15,818 nt of DNA from an uncultured Lachnospiraceae bacterium (GTDB lineage: Bacteria > Bacillota > Clostridia > Lachnospirales > Lachnospiraceae), in the NCBI GenBank assembly GCA_910578335.1, contig CAJTPU010000036.1:1-15818 (forward strand), written 5' to 3'. The position numbers were made by a program, and so were the translations under genes. Numbering within the stretch: position 1 is the stretch's first letter; each line of letters begins with the position of its first letter. This document shows positions 6,902-14,308 of the stretch, in pieces. The notes under the pieces were generated by a model. That model was not told the origin of the DNA and did not search any database. It saw only the letters and a list, made by a program, of their open reading frames with translations.

Positions 6902-8362
6902 ATGGACAGACTGGAATATGATGTGGTGGTGATTGGCGCGGGAGTGTCAGGGAGCGCCGTCGCAAGAGAACTCGCCAAAAAAGAGCGGAGGATTGCGGTG
7001 CTGGAGCGGGAGAGCGACGTCTGTGAGGGAACCTCAAAGGCAAACAGCGGGATTGTGCATGCGGGTTTTGATGCACAGCCGGATACGCTTAAGGCAAAGC
7101 TGAATGTAGCGGGTGCAAAACTGATGAAAACGCTCTCAAAGGAGCTGGATTTTCCTTATAAACAGAACGGTTCCCTTGTGGTAAGTTTTGAGGAAGACGG
7201 CAGGGAGCGGCTGCAGGAACTATATGAGCGGGGGGAAAAGAACGGAGTGGAAGGTCTGCGCATTTTGTCGGGAGACGAGGCGCGTGCGCTGGAGCCTGCG
7301 CTTTCCGACGAGGTAAAAGCGGCTTTGTATGCAAAGACTGGAGGTATTGTCTGTCCCTTTGGGCTCAATATTGCGCTGGCGGAGAACGCGGCGGTAAACG
7401 GGGTGGATTTTTATCTGAACACGGAGGCGGAGAAAATAGAGTGCGGACAAGGCGGTTACCGGATTCTTACAAAGGAGCGGGAATTTCTGGCGAAAGTGGT
7501 GGTAAACGCCGCAGGCGTCCATGCGGATACCTTTCACAATATGGTGAGCGGGCACAGGCTGCATATTACGGCGCGCCGCGGAGAGTACTGCCTGATGGAT
7601 AAAAAAACAGGCGGGCTGGTTGGGAGTACCATATTTCAGCTTCCTTCCGCAAACGGCAAGGGTATTTTAGTGACGCCCACGGTACATGGCAATCTGCTGG
7701 TAGGTCCTACTGCGGAGAATATCGAGGACAAAGAGGGTGTCAACACGACTGCGGACGGACTGGCGCGCGCCCTGAAGGTTGGTGCAAGGAGCGTGCGGGA
7801 GCTTCCCGTAAGGCAGATTATTACTTCTTTTGCGGGATTGCGTGCCCATGAAGAGAGCGGGGATTTTATCATAGGAGAGGCAGAGGATGCCGCAGGATTT
7901 TTCGATGTGGCAGGCATCGCCTCCCCCGGGCTTTCCGCCGCGCCGGCGGTTGGCGTTTATGTGGCGAATCTGATACAGGCGCGTTTTCCGGCGGCTGACA
8001 GGGCAGATTTTATAGCCACAAGAAGAGGGATTCCCTGTATGGCGGAAGCCTCCCGTGAGGAGAGGATGCGGCTGATTGCAGAAAATCCTGCTTATGCCAA
8101 TGTGGTCTGCCGCTGTGAGCTGGTGACGGAGGGAGAAATCCTGAACGCCATTCACAGACCGCTTGGCGCCACTACGTTAGACGGCGTGAAACGGAGAACG
8201 AGAGCCGGCATGGGACGATGCCAGTCGGGTTTTTGTTCCCCCAAGGTTGTGGAAATTCTGGCAAGAGAGCTTCATAAGGATATGGGAGAGATTACAAAGT
8301 CCGGTGCGGGCAGTGTCTTTTTAAGCGGTTACAACAAGGAAACCATGGGTGCCTCAATTTGA
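6902..8362 (+). CDS. GlpA/LhgO-like FAD-dependent dehydrogenase with C-terminal BFD-type [2Fe-2S] domain
   Basis: This 486-residue flavoprotein belongs to the D-amino-acid oxidase/GlpA fold. The N-terminal Rossmann motif is GAGVSG (Gly12, 14, 17) with the adenosine-binding acid Glu35. TSKANSGIVHAGF is the family's active-site/FAD segment. Near the C-terminus Cys403-x-Cys405 and Cys440-x4-Cys445 have the spacing of a BFD-like [2Fe-2S] domain, as in anaerobic glycerol-3-phosphate dehydrogenase GlpA. The expected reaction is oxidation of glycerol 3-phosphate to dihydroxyacetone phosphate; a 2-hydroxy acid (LhgO-like) substrate is the alternative. The start ATG at 6902 has GGAGG at 6892-6896; the ATG at 6898 is out of frame and stops early. 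It is followed by the two partner genes typical of this set in Clostridia. No glpK or glpF is seen nearby, which weakens the substrate call. Confidence 0.88.
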   Translation: MDRLEYDVVVIGAGVSGSAVARELAKKERRIAVLERESDVCEGTSKANSGIVHAGFDAQPDTLKAKLNVAGAKLMKTLSKELDFPYKQNGSLVVSFEEDGRERLQELYERGEKNGVEGLRILSGDEARALEPALSDEVKAALYAKTGGIVCPFGLNIALAENAAVNGVDFYLNTEAEKIECGQGGYRILTKEREFLAKVVVNAAGVHADTFHNMVSGHRLHITARRGEYCLMDKKTGGLVGSTIFQLPSANGKGILVTPTVHGNLLVGPTAENIEDKEGVNTTADGLARALKVGARSVRELPVRQIITSFAGLRAHEESGDFIIGEAEDAAGFFDVAGIASPGLSAAPAVGVYVANLIQARFPAADRADFIATRRGIPCMAEASREERMRLIAENPAYANVVCRCELVTEGEILNAIHRPLGATTLDGVKRRTRAGMGRCQSGFCSPKVVEILARELHKDMGEITKSGAGSVFLSGYNKETMGASI

Positions 8363-8408
8363 ATTGCAGCAAAGAATCACCGCAGGGAGTGCGGTATGGA
8401 GGATTGGC

Positions 8409-9716
8409 ATGAGACAGGATATTGTAATTATCGGAGGCGGTCCCGCAGGGCTGGCAGCGGCGCTGGCTGCAAAGGAAGCGGGGGCGGAACGGATTTTGAT
8501 TGTGGAACGGGACAAAGAGCTGGGCGGGATTTTAAACCAGTGCATCCACAACGGCTTTGGGCTTCATACATTTAAAGAGGAGCTGACGGGACCGGAGTAT
8601 GCGGCGCGCTACATCGAAAAAGTAGAGCGGGAAAGGATTCCTTTTCTGCCTGAGACAATTGTGATTGACATTGCAAAAGGGGAAAACGGAGAAAAAGAAG
8701 TAACCGCCATGAATAAAGAGCGGGGACTGTTTGTGATTCATACGGCGGCAGTCGTTTTGGCGATGGGCTGCAGAGAGCGTCCCAGAGGGGCGTTAAATAT
8801 TCCGGGATTTCGTCCGGCGGGCATCTACTCTGCGGGAACGGCGCAGCGCTATGTCAATATCGAAGGACGTATGCCCGGCAGGGAGGTTGTGATACTGGGT
8901 TCCGGCGACATCGGGCTGATTATGGCGAGAAGAATGACGTTAGAGGGGGCAAAGGTCAAAGCAGTAGCGGAGCTTATGCCTTATTCGGGCGGTCTGAAGC
9001 GCAATATTGTACAGTGTCTTGACGATTTTGGCATACCCTTAAAGCTGAGTCATACCGTTGTAGACATCAAAGGGAAAAAGCGTGTGGAAGGCGTTACACT
9101 GGCGCAGGTGGATGAAAATAAAAAGCCGATTGCGGGAACGGAGGAGTTTATTCCCTGCGACACGCTGCTATTGTCCTGTGGTCTGCTTCCCGAGAATGAG
9201 CTTTCCCTAAATCTTGGTATTTCCTTAAATCCGGCGACTTCGGGTCCCTACGTCAACGAGAGCTTTGAGACGAATGTCTCCGGCGTTTTTGCCTGCGGCA
9301 ATGTACTTCATGTGCATGATTTGGTGGATTATGTGTCAGAAGAAGCAGCGGCGGCAGGAAAACAAGCGGCAGCGTATGTGAGGGAAGCGGCAGGAAACGG
9401 ACAATCAGAGACGGAAGTAGTGTGCAGGGAAGAAACACAGGTTGTTTTGGAGGCGGCAAAAGGCGTCCGTTATACAGTGCCCTCCACCCTGAATCCTTTG
9501 CGCATGGAGGATATGCAGCTTATCCGTTTCCGTGTGGATGATGTCTACAGGGATGTGTTTTTAAAAGTATATTTTGACGATACACCTGTTTTAAGCCAGA
9601 AAAAGCGTGTGCTTGCACCGGGTGAGATGGAGCAGGTTCGCTTTAAAAAGGAACAGATTGAGGCGTTTCCCAAGCTGAAAAAAATAACGCTTCGGATAGA
9701 AAAGGAGGCTGGCTGA
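8409..9716 (+). CDS. NAD(P)/FAD-dependent oxidoreductase, partner of the GlpA-like dehydrogenase
   Basis: This 435-residue two-dinucleotide-domain oxidoreductase has an FAD motif GGGPAG (Gly9, 11, 14) with VERD at the strand end. A second NAD(P) motif is GSGDIG (164-169). GVFACGNVLHVHDLVDYV near residue 300 is the second FAD-contact segment. GGILNQCIHNGFG carries a conserved-looking Cys45. A roughly 100-residue C-terminal extension of unknown role follows. The frame is open from 8349 and would overlap the previous gene, but I chose the ATG at 8409 because GGAGG (8398-8402) lies 6 bases before it and the flavin fold begins immediately. The gap to the previous gene is 46 bp and the next gene abuts. 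Its likely job is to pass electrons between the dehydrogenase and NAD; this is inferred from gene association. Confidence 0.88.
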   Translation: MRQDIVIIGGGPAGLAAALAAKEAGAERILIVERDKELGGILNQCIHNGFGLHTFKEELTGPEYAARYIEKVERERIPFLPETIVIDIAKGENGEKEVTAMNKERGLFVIHTAAVVLAMGCRERPRGALNIPGFRPAGIYSAGTAQRYVNIEGRMPGREVVILGSGDIGLIMARRMTLEGAKVKAVAELMPYSGGLKRNIVQCLDDFGIPLKLSHTVVDIKGKKRVEGVTLAQVDENKKPIAGTEEFIPCDTLLLSCGLLPENELSLNLGISLNPATSGPYVNESFETNVSGVFACGNVLHVHDLVDYVSEEAAAAGKQAAAYVREAAGNGQSETEVVCREETQVVLEAAKGVRYTVPSTLNPLRMEDMQLIRFRVDDVYRDVFLKVYFDDTPVLSQKKRVLAPGEMEQVRFKKEQIEAFPKLKKITLRIEKEAG

Positions 9717-9719
9717 TTG

Positions 9720-10082
9720 ATGGAAAAAAAAGAAATGATATGTATCAACTGTCCTCTGGGCTGTGTGCTTACCGTGGAACGGAAGGAGTCGGGCGAGGTT
9801 ACGGTAAGCGGCAATACCTGTCCACGGGGCGCGGAGTACGGGCGCACGGAGGCGACTGCTCCTAAGCGCGTTTTGACCTCAACGGTGCGTATACGTGGAG
9901 AACGGGGGCGGGTAGTGCCGGTTAAGACTGCAGTACCCGTTCCCAAGGAGAAAATCGGCGCCTGTATGGAGGCGTTAAAGGAAGCAGAAGTGGAGCTTCC
10001 GGTGCAGATTGGCGACGTTGTGATGAAAGATGTGGCAGGGACGGGAGTCGGCGTGGTGGTGACAAAGGGGATGGGGGAGTAG
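9720..10082 (+). CDS. DUF1667 family protein, probable Fe-S subunit
   Basis: This is a 120-residue protein. Four cysteines near the N-terminus (Cys8, Cys11, Cys15 and Cys34; MICINCPLGC and NTCPRG) form a C-x2-C-x3-C-x18-C pattern suited to one [4Fe-4S] cluster. It resembles the N-terminal cluster motif of molybdopterin oxidoreductases, although no molybdopterin domain follows. It is the third member of the dehydrogenase/oxidoreductase/DUF1667 trio, so an electron-transfer subunit is the natural guess. The start is uncertain: AAGGAGG (9702-9708) is 8 bases from a TTG at 9717 and 11 bases from the ATG at 9720. I prefer ATG because it gives the family-like MEKKEMIC beginning. With the TTG, the gene abuts the previous stop codon exactly and gains one residue. 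Confidence 0.85.
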   Translation: MEKKEMICINCPLGCVLTVERKESGEVTVSGNTCPRGAEYGRTEATAPKRVLTSTVRIRGERGRVVPVKTAVPVPKEKIGACMEALKEAEVELPVQIGDVVMKDVAGTGVGVVVTKGMGE

Positions 10083-10088
10083 GGACTA

Positions 10089-10143
10089 TCCCGCCTTTAT
10101 TACGTATAGAATACCATCTTGAACAGCGGGAAAACTTTCTTTT
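10089..10143 (+). terminator. Possible terminator after the dehydrogenase trio
   Basis: TCCCGC (10089-10094) pairs with GCGGGA (10126-10131), followed by AAAACTTTCTTTT. The 31-base loop and the interrupted T-run make this weak. It is placed correctly, 7 bases after the stop codon, and no better candidate lies before the next gene. In the same gap, TTGTAC (10167-10172) and TAGGAT (10190-10195) with 17 bp between them are a faint promoter candidate for the next gene. Confidence 0.35.
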
Positions 10144-10222
10144 GCGTGGCAGTCAATTCCCAATGTTTGTACGTGGTGGAGGCATTTCATAGGATAGCAG
10201 AATTTTCATCTGGAGGAATATT

Positions 10223-10642
10223 TTGATTGATTTACAAGATAAGGATTACTGTCCTACTGTTACACAAATAAACGAATATGTCCAAAATTCTGTTTTTACA
10301 CAATTTTGTTCAGAAATCAGAGACACATATAAATGTCAAATAAAAATAGAATATAGTTCATGCAGTTGGGAAAAGGGTTGGAATATAAAATTTAAAAAAT
10401 CTGGTAAAACACTATGCACTGTCTATCCAAGAGAAAACTATTTTACAGTTATGATTGTCGTAGGTAAAAAGGAAAAACCGTTTGTCGAGGCAATGCTATC
10501 AGATTGTACAGTTGAATTATCTGACATATATCGTCAAACACAGGAAGGCAATGGACAAAGATGGTTAATGATTGATTTAGAGGACAGAGAAAGTTTGTAT
10601 GATGATGTTTTACGCTTAATTGCAATTCGCAGAAATTGTTAA
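10223..10642 (+). CDS. DUF3788-like small protein, AT-rich gene with TTG start
   Basis: This 139-residue protein is soluble and has no membrane segment. The centre, WNIKFKKSGKTLCTVYPRENYFTVMIVVGKKE, fits what I recall of DUF3788 proteins: a Lys-Ser-Gly-Lys strand, an aromatic-rich strand and a Gly-Lys-Lys-Glu turn. The function of that family is unknown. The start is TTG at 10223, with GGAGG at 10212-10216 six bases upstream; no in-frame ATG lies near. Base composition is unlike the operon before it: bases 10261-10320 contain 16 G or C of 60, and 10321-10380 contain 18 of 60. The gene favours AAA, ATA, GAA and TTT codons. This suggests acquisition from a lower-G+C donor, though no mobile element remains. 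Confidence 0.75.
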   Translation: MIDLQDKDYCPTVTQINEYVQNSVFTQFCSEIRDTYKCQIKIEYSSCSWEKGWNIKFKKSGKTLCTVYPRENYFTVMIVVGKKEKPFVEAMLSDCTVELSDIYRQTQEGNGQRWLMIDLEDRESLYDDVLRLIAIRRNC

Positions 10643-10707
10643 CTTCCGGTCTGATGAGCTGTCAGATAAGCACAAATCAGTGAGCAGGTTTTGTAAAGGA
10701 AGTCCAT

Positions 10708-11538
10708 ATGTATATTTTAGATAATGTAACATCACAATTTGTAAGTCAGAGCCGGAAAATTTTAAAAGACAATTTAGTGGGAATTTATCTTCACGGCTCT
10801 GCGGTGATGGGATGCTTTCATGAAAAAAAGAGTGATATTGATTTGCTTGTCGTGGTCAACAACGGTATTTTGGACGAAATAAAGCGGCAGTGTATGGATA
10901 TGGTGGTAGAGCTCAACTCATATGCACCGCAAAAGGGTATTGAAGTAAGCTATGTCAGAAGAGATGTATGCAGACCTTTTCGGTATCCGACACCCTTTGA
11001 ACTGCATTTTTCTGTTATGCATCTGAAATGGTATCAGACAAATCCGGAGGGTTATATTGCAGACATGCATGGTTTTGACAAGGATTTGGCGGCACATTTT
11101 ATGATAACTTATCATAGGGGAAAATGCCTTTTTGGGGCAAATATAAGAGATGTTTTTGAAGAGCCTGACAGAGAATTTTACTTGGATAGCATTTGGAGTG
11201 ATGTGGAAAATGCAGAAGAAGAAATCATGACAAATCCTGTTTATATCATTCTGAATTTGTGCAGGGTACTGGCATATAAGCAGGAGGGGCTTGTTTTGTC
11301 GAAGCAGGAGGGCGGGGAGTGGGGAATCGAACATATTCCACCCAAATATCATTCCATGCTTCTTTATGCCTTGCAGGCATATATATCCGGCGAGTCAATG
11401 CAGGATGTACATACTTGCAAGGCAATACCTGAGAAGCATACAACCGCAATACATAAAGAAGCATGGGAGGATGCCTGTGCGCGCGAATATGCGGCGTATA
11501 TGATAGGGCGGATAAAGAATGAGGCATTGCATATATAA
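10708..11538 (+). CDS. Aminoglycoside nucleotidyltransferase, AadA/ANT(9)-like
   Basis: This 276-residue protein is close in size to the AadA/ANT(9) enzymes that adenylylate spectinomycin or streptomycin. The nucleotidyltransferase core is GIYLHGSAVMGCFHEKKSDIDLLVVV: Gly30-Ser31, then Asp43 and Asp45 as metal ligands. Glu79 in GIEVSYV aligns by eye with the catalytic base region of AadA (LEVT). The C-terminal helical part also matches, with NLCRVLAYKQEGLVLSKQEG followed by WGIEHIPPKYH, compared with the AadA pattern of ending in TKxxAAEWAIPLLPKEH. Upstream AAGGAAG (10696-10702) serves the ATG at 10708. It is divergent, so resistance is a possibility and not a finding. Its surroundings (GNAT genes, no integron or transposon) suggest a chromosomal modifying enzyme. 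Confidence 0.82.
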   Translation: MYILDNVTSQFVSQSRKILKDNLVGIYLHGSAVMGCFHEKKSDIDLLVVVNNGILDEIKRQCMDMVVELNSYAPQKGIEVSYVRRDVCRPFRYPTPFELHFSVMHLKWYQTNPEGYIADMHGFDKDLAAHFMITYHRGKCLFGANIRDVFEEPDREFYLDSIWSDVENAEEEIMTNPVYIILNLCRVLAYKQEGLVLSKQEGGEWGIEHIPPKYHSMLLYALQAYISGESMQDVHTCKAIPEKHTTAIHKEAWEDACAREYAAYMIGRIKNEALHI

Positions 11539-11631
11539 TTTGAAACCGGAAGTATGCGTTTCGTAATGACACAAACTCGTTTATGCGCAAAAGGCGTGCG
11601 CAGAAATGGGGATTAGTATGGAGAAGGAACG

Positions 11632-12102
11632 ATGGAATATATAGCGGCAGTTACGGATATGGCGGATGTGGTCTACAATGTTTTACAAACTACAATTAAA
11701 ACGGTATATCCCAAATATTATCCGAAAGAAGTGGCGGATTTCTTTATGAGGCTTCACAGCAGGGAGCATGTTCTGGAGGGAATTGCGTCAGGAAATATGG
11801 GCGTCTTGGTAGAGAATGGCGTGATTGTCGGAACGGGTTGCTTTGACGGAAACCATATCACGGGAGTATATGTACTGCCCGGCTGCCAGAGGCGGGGATG
11901 CGGCTCGCGGATTATGGATGCGCTGGAAGCTGAAATTATGCAGAAGCATAGGGTAGCTGTTCTGGACGCCTCTCTTCCGGCAGTACATTTATACGAGCAC
12001 AGAGGGTATCGGACTGTGGGACATGGTATGTATGAGCTGGAGCATGATGTCAGGCTGGTCTACGAGATTATGGAAAAGAAGCTGAGTATTTCATTGACAT
12101 AA
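11632..12102 (+). CDS. GNAT family N-acetyltransferase
   Basis: This 156-residue protein is a single GNAT domain. The acetyl-CoA pyrophosphate loop is Gln86-Arg-Arg-Gly-Cys-Gly91 in VYVLPGCQRRGCGSRIM. Motif B follows as LPAVHLYEHRGYRTVG (about 118-133), with a tyrosine in the usual acid position. It transfers an acetyl group from acetyl-CoA to an amine, but the substrate cannot be read from sequence. The start is the ATG at 11632, with GGAG at 11620-11623 and AAGGA just after. An ATG at 11618 in another frame stops within nine codons. The gene stands alone, 93 bp after the nucleotidyltransferase. That gap holds two copies of TGCGCA (11584-11589, 11597-11602) that could form a short hairpin. 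Confidence 0.88.
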   Translation: MEYIAAVTDMADVVYNVLQTTIKTVYPKYYPKEVADFFMRLHSREHVLEGIASGNMGVLVENGVIVGTGCFDGNHITGVYVLPGCQRRGCGSRIMDALEAEIMQKHRVAVLDASLPAVHLYEHRGYRTVGHGMYELEHDVRLVYEIMEKKLSISLT

Positions 12103-12162
12103 GGATTTGTTCATGTGGCTTTCAGTACCGGTAGCAGAGAAAAAGTGGAGGAAAATCAGAAA

Positions 12163-12705
12163 ATGTTATATTTACGGCAGTATAAAAAAGAGGATGCCGC
12201 GGTAATTATCTCGTGGTGCAGGGATGAAATGACTTTTAGAAGGTGGACGTTTAACAGGTATGATAAGTATCCTATTACAGAAGCGGATATGAACCGAAAA
12301 TATTTTGACTGCAACGGCGACTGTGCGGAGGCGGATAATTTTTATCCGATGACGGCATGTGATGAACATGGAATTGCAGGGCATTTTATTATGCGGTATA
12401 TCGACGGCAGCCAGAAGAAGCTGCGGCTGGGCTTTGTAATCGTAGATGATACGAAAAGAGGGTGCGGATACGGCAAAAGGATGATACGGCTTGCAATGGA
12501 TTATGCCTTTCGGATTGCCGGTGCAGAGCTTTTAACCATAGGCGTATTTGATAACAACAAACCCGCGTACAACTGTTACAAAGCGGCAGGATTTCGGGAT
12601 GTGCAGCTAAAGCAGCAGGAAGTATATGAAGTATCGGGAGAAGAGTGGAAAGTCTTGGAACTGGCGATAAAGAGAGAAGATTACTTTTATTTGCCGCAGG
12701 ATTAG
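12163..12705 (+). CDS. GNAT family N-acetyltransferase, RimJ/RimL-like
   Basis: This 180-residue protein starts MLYLRQYKKEDAAVIISWCRDE, the typical opening of RimJ/RimL-type (Acetyltransf_3) enzymes. The acetyl-CoA loop is Arg99-Gly-Cys-Gly-Tyr-Gly104 after LGFVIVDD. The second motif is NKPAYNCYKAAGFRDV (about 129-144). RimJ/L relatives acetylate ribosomal protein N-termini, but many such stand-alone genes act on small molecules or have unknown targets. The frame is open upstream to a GTG at 12115, but I chose ATG 12163, with GGAGG at 12147-12151, because the fold starts there; the 11-base spacing is slightly long. The hydrolase gene follows after 13 bp and is probably co-transcribed. Confidence 0.87.
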   Translation: MLYLRQYKKEDAAVIISWCRDEMTFRRWTFNRYDKYPITEADMNRKYFDCNGDCAEADNFYPMTACDEHGIAGHFIMRYIDGSQKKLRLGFVIVDDTKRGCGYGKRMIRLAMDYAFRIAGAELLTIGVFDNNKPAYNCYKAAGFRDVQLKQQEVYEVSGEEWKVLELAIKREDYFYLPQD

Positions 12706-12718
12706 GAGGTAATTTATT

Positions 12719-14275
12719 TTGTTTCATTTTGGATTTTCTTATGTAGGGCTTTTGTATTTGCTGATGCTTTTTGTTCCGAATCTGCTTTGGACGAAATATA
12801 AGCCCGACGGCTATGATGCGTATGCGAAAAAGGAGAGTAAGGTACTGCTGTTGTTTGAGAGAGCGGGAGAGATGCTGGTATGCGTCCTTGCTCTGATATT
12901 TTCAGACTTTAACATCAGAAGGACGAATTGGTGCGTATGGCTGATACTCTCTTTTGTGCTGATGCTTTTTTATGAAGCGTACTGGCTGCGATATTTTAAG
13001 AGCGGGCGGCAAATGAAGGACTTTTACAGCAGTTTTCTGGGAATTCCCGTGGCGGGCGCAACGCTTCCGGTCTGTGCGTTCTTCTTTTTGGGCATATATG
13101 GAAGCAATGTGTTTTTGCTTGCGGCGGTTGTTATCCTTGGTATCGGACACATCGGCATCCACTTGCAGCATAAAACGGAAATATGCGGCAGAAAAAAGAG
13201 AAAGCTTCCGGTTCGGCTGCTCAGATGGATTGCGGGAGGCTTGGGTGTTGCTTTTATTGGCGTGAGTGTTTTGGTGATTGGATGCAGAAATATCCATTAT
13301 TTGAAGCACTACCGAATGATTGAAAATGGTGTGGACGAGGGAATCTATTTGACCTTGGGAGGGCAGGAGCAGTATGTGCTGCTTCGCGGCATGAACAATG
13401 AAAATCCTGTTATTATCTACCTGCATGGAGGACCGTCTTCTCCGGATACCTGCACCACATATGGCTTCACCGATTACCTGATAGAAGAATATACCGTTAT
13501 TGCATGGGACCAGAGAGGATGCGGAAGGACTTATTTTCATAATGCGGAAAATGATTCCGACAATGCCACGGCAAGCTTTGAACAGGCGAAGGCGGATTTG
13601 GATGCCTTGGTAGACTATGCGCTGGAGCGATTTGGGAAAGAGCAGGTCATTATTTTAGGGCATTCTTACGGAACCATTCTGGGAAGTGAGTATGTATTGG
13701 AGCATCCGGATAAGGTGTCCGCCTACATAGGAGCTGCACAGGTGGTTTCCCTTGAGAAAATGGATATTTACAGCTATGAGGATGCGCTTTTAAGGGCAGA
13801 GAAAGCCGGAGACGATACGACCGAACTGATAAATGCATTTGCACAATTTCAAAGCAGCGGTGCACTTACGGACATGATGCTGCTTCGGTCACTGACAGCG
13901 AAATATCATCCTGCCAGCGTTCCCGATAAATCTATCTGGCTGGCGCTTACCTCTCCTTATTTCGGCGTGGAGGATTTACAGTGGTTTTTCAAACAGTTGG
14001 GAGATAAAAATACGTATTTTGCTTTGAACAGCCAGTTATTTGCGTATACGCTTGCCTTTGACGCTTATGAGAACAAAACCGCGTATGAAATGCCGGTTTA
14101 TTTGATTTCCGGGGATTGTGACTGGGTATGTCCGGTTGATTCCATCAAAGAATATGCGGAGGCTGTTACGGCGCCTTCTGTCCGTATGGAATTGATAGAA
14201 GGCTGCGGTCACAATCTGCAGTATGCATCGCCAAAAGAATTTGCCCAAAGGATAAAGGAAGTATTAAGGAATTGA
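12719..14275 (+). CDS. Polytopic membrane domain fused to alpha/beta hydrolase (proline iminopeptidase-like)
   Basis: This is a 518-residue two-part protein. Residues 1-155 hold about five hydrophobic segments (near 5-25, 50-63, 71-93, 106-126, 130-150). A basic stretch (GRKKRK, 157-162) and another helix (170-190) follow, then an alpha/beta hydrolase. Hydrolase landmarks are the oxyanion motif HGGP (236-239), WDQRGCGRT as in proline iminopeptidases, the nucleophile Ser316 in GHSYG, the likely acid Asp468 in SGDCDW, and His498 in GCGHN. The triad is complete, so it should be active. By the positive-inside rule the basic stretch suggests the catalytic part could lie outside the cytoplasm, but topology is a guess. 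The start is TTG 12719 with AGGAGG nine bases away. The membrane part is not a family I recognise with confidence. The substrate (peptide, ester or amide) is unknown. Confidence 0.85.
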   Translation: MFHFGFSYVGLLYLLMLFVPNLLWTKYKPDGYDAYAKKESKVLLLFERAGEMLVCVLALIFSDFNIRRTNWCVWLILSFVLMLFYEAYWLRYFKSGRQMKDFYSSFLGIPVAGATLPVCAFFFLGIYGSNVFLLAAVVILGIGHIGIHLQHKTEICGRKKRKLPVRLLRWIAGGLGVAFIGVSVLVIGCRNIHYLKHYRMIENGVDEGIYLTLGGQEQYVLLRGMNNENPVIIYLHGGPSSPDTCTTYGFTDYLIEEYTVIAWDQRGCGRTYFHNAENDSDNATASFEQAKADLDALVDYALERFGKEQVIILGHSYGTILGSEYVLEHPDKVSAYIGAAQVVSLEKMDIYSYEDALLRAEKAGDDTTELINAFAQFQSSGALTDMMLLRSLTAKYHPASVPDKSIWLALTSPYFGVEDLQWFFKQLGDKNTYFALNSQLFAYTLAFDAYENKTAYEMPVYLISGDCDWVCPVDSIKEYAEAVTAPSVRMELIEGCGHNLQYASPKEFAQRIKEVLRN

Positions 14276-14277
14276 GA

Positions 14278-14307
14278 CAAGCTTTTAGGACTGGAGGAGG
14301 CAGCTTG
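14278..14307 (+). other. Inverted repeat placing the next gene's ribosome binding site in a loop
   Basis: CAAGCT (14278-14283) and AGCTTG (14302-14307) could form a 6-bp stem. The 18-base loop contains GGAGGAGG (14293-14300). The ATG of the next gene (14309) lies just outside the stem. This would display rather than hide the ribosome binding site. A short repeat of this size may be chance. Confidence 0.25.
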
Positions 14308-14308
14308 G

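Noticed and set aside
8349..8408. Upstream extension of the second oxidoreductase
   Set aside because: The added 20 residues precede the flavin fold and overlap the previous gene; the ATG at 8409 has a well-placed GGAGG.
12902..13540. Minus-strand open frame of 212 codons inside the hydrolase gene
   Set aside because: It is opposite a well-supported gene with an intact catalytic triad and is rich in Ser, Arg, Gln and His, as expected for a shadow frame.
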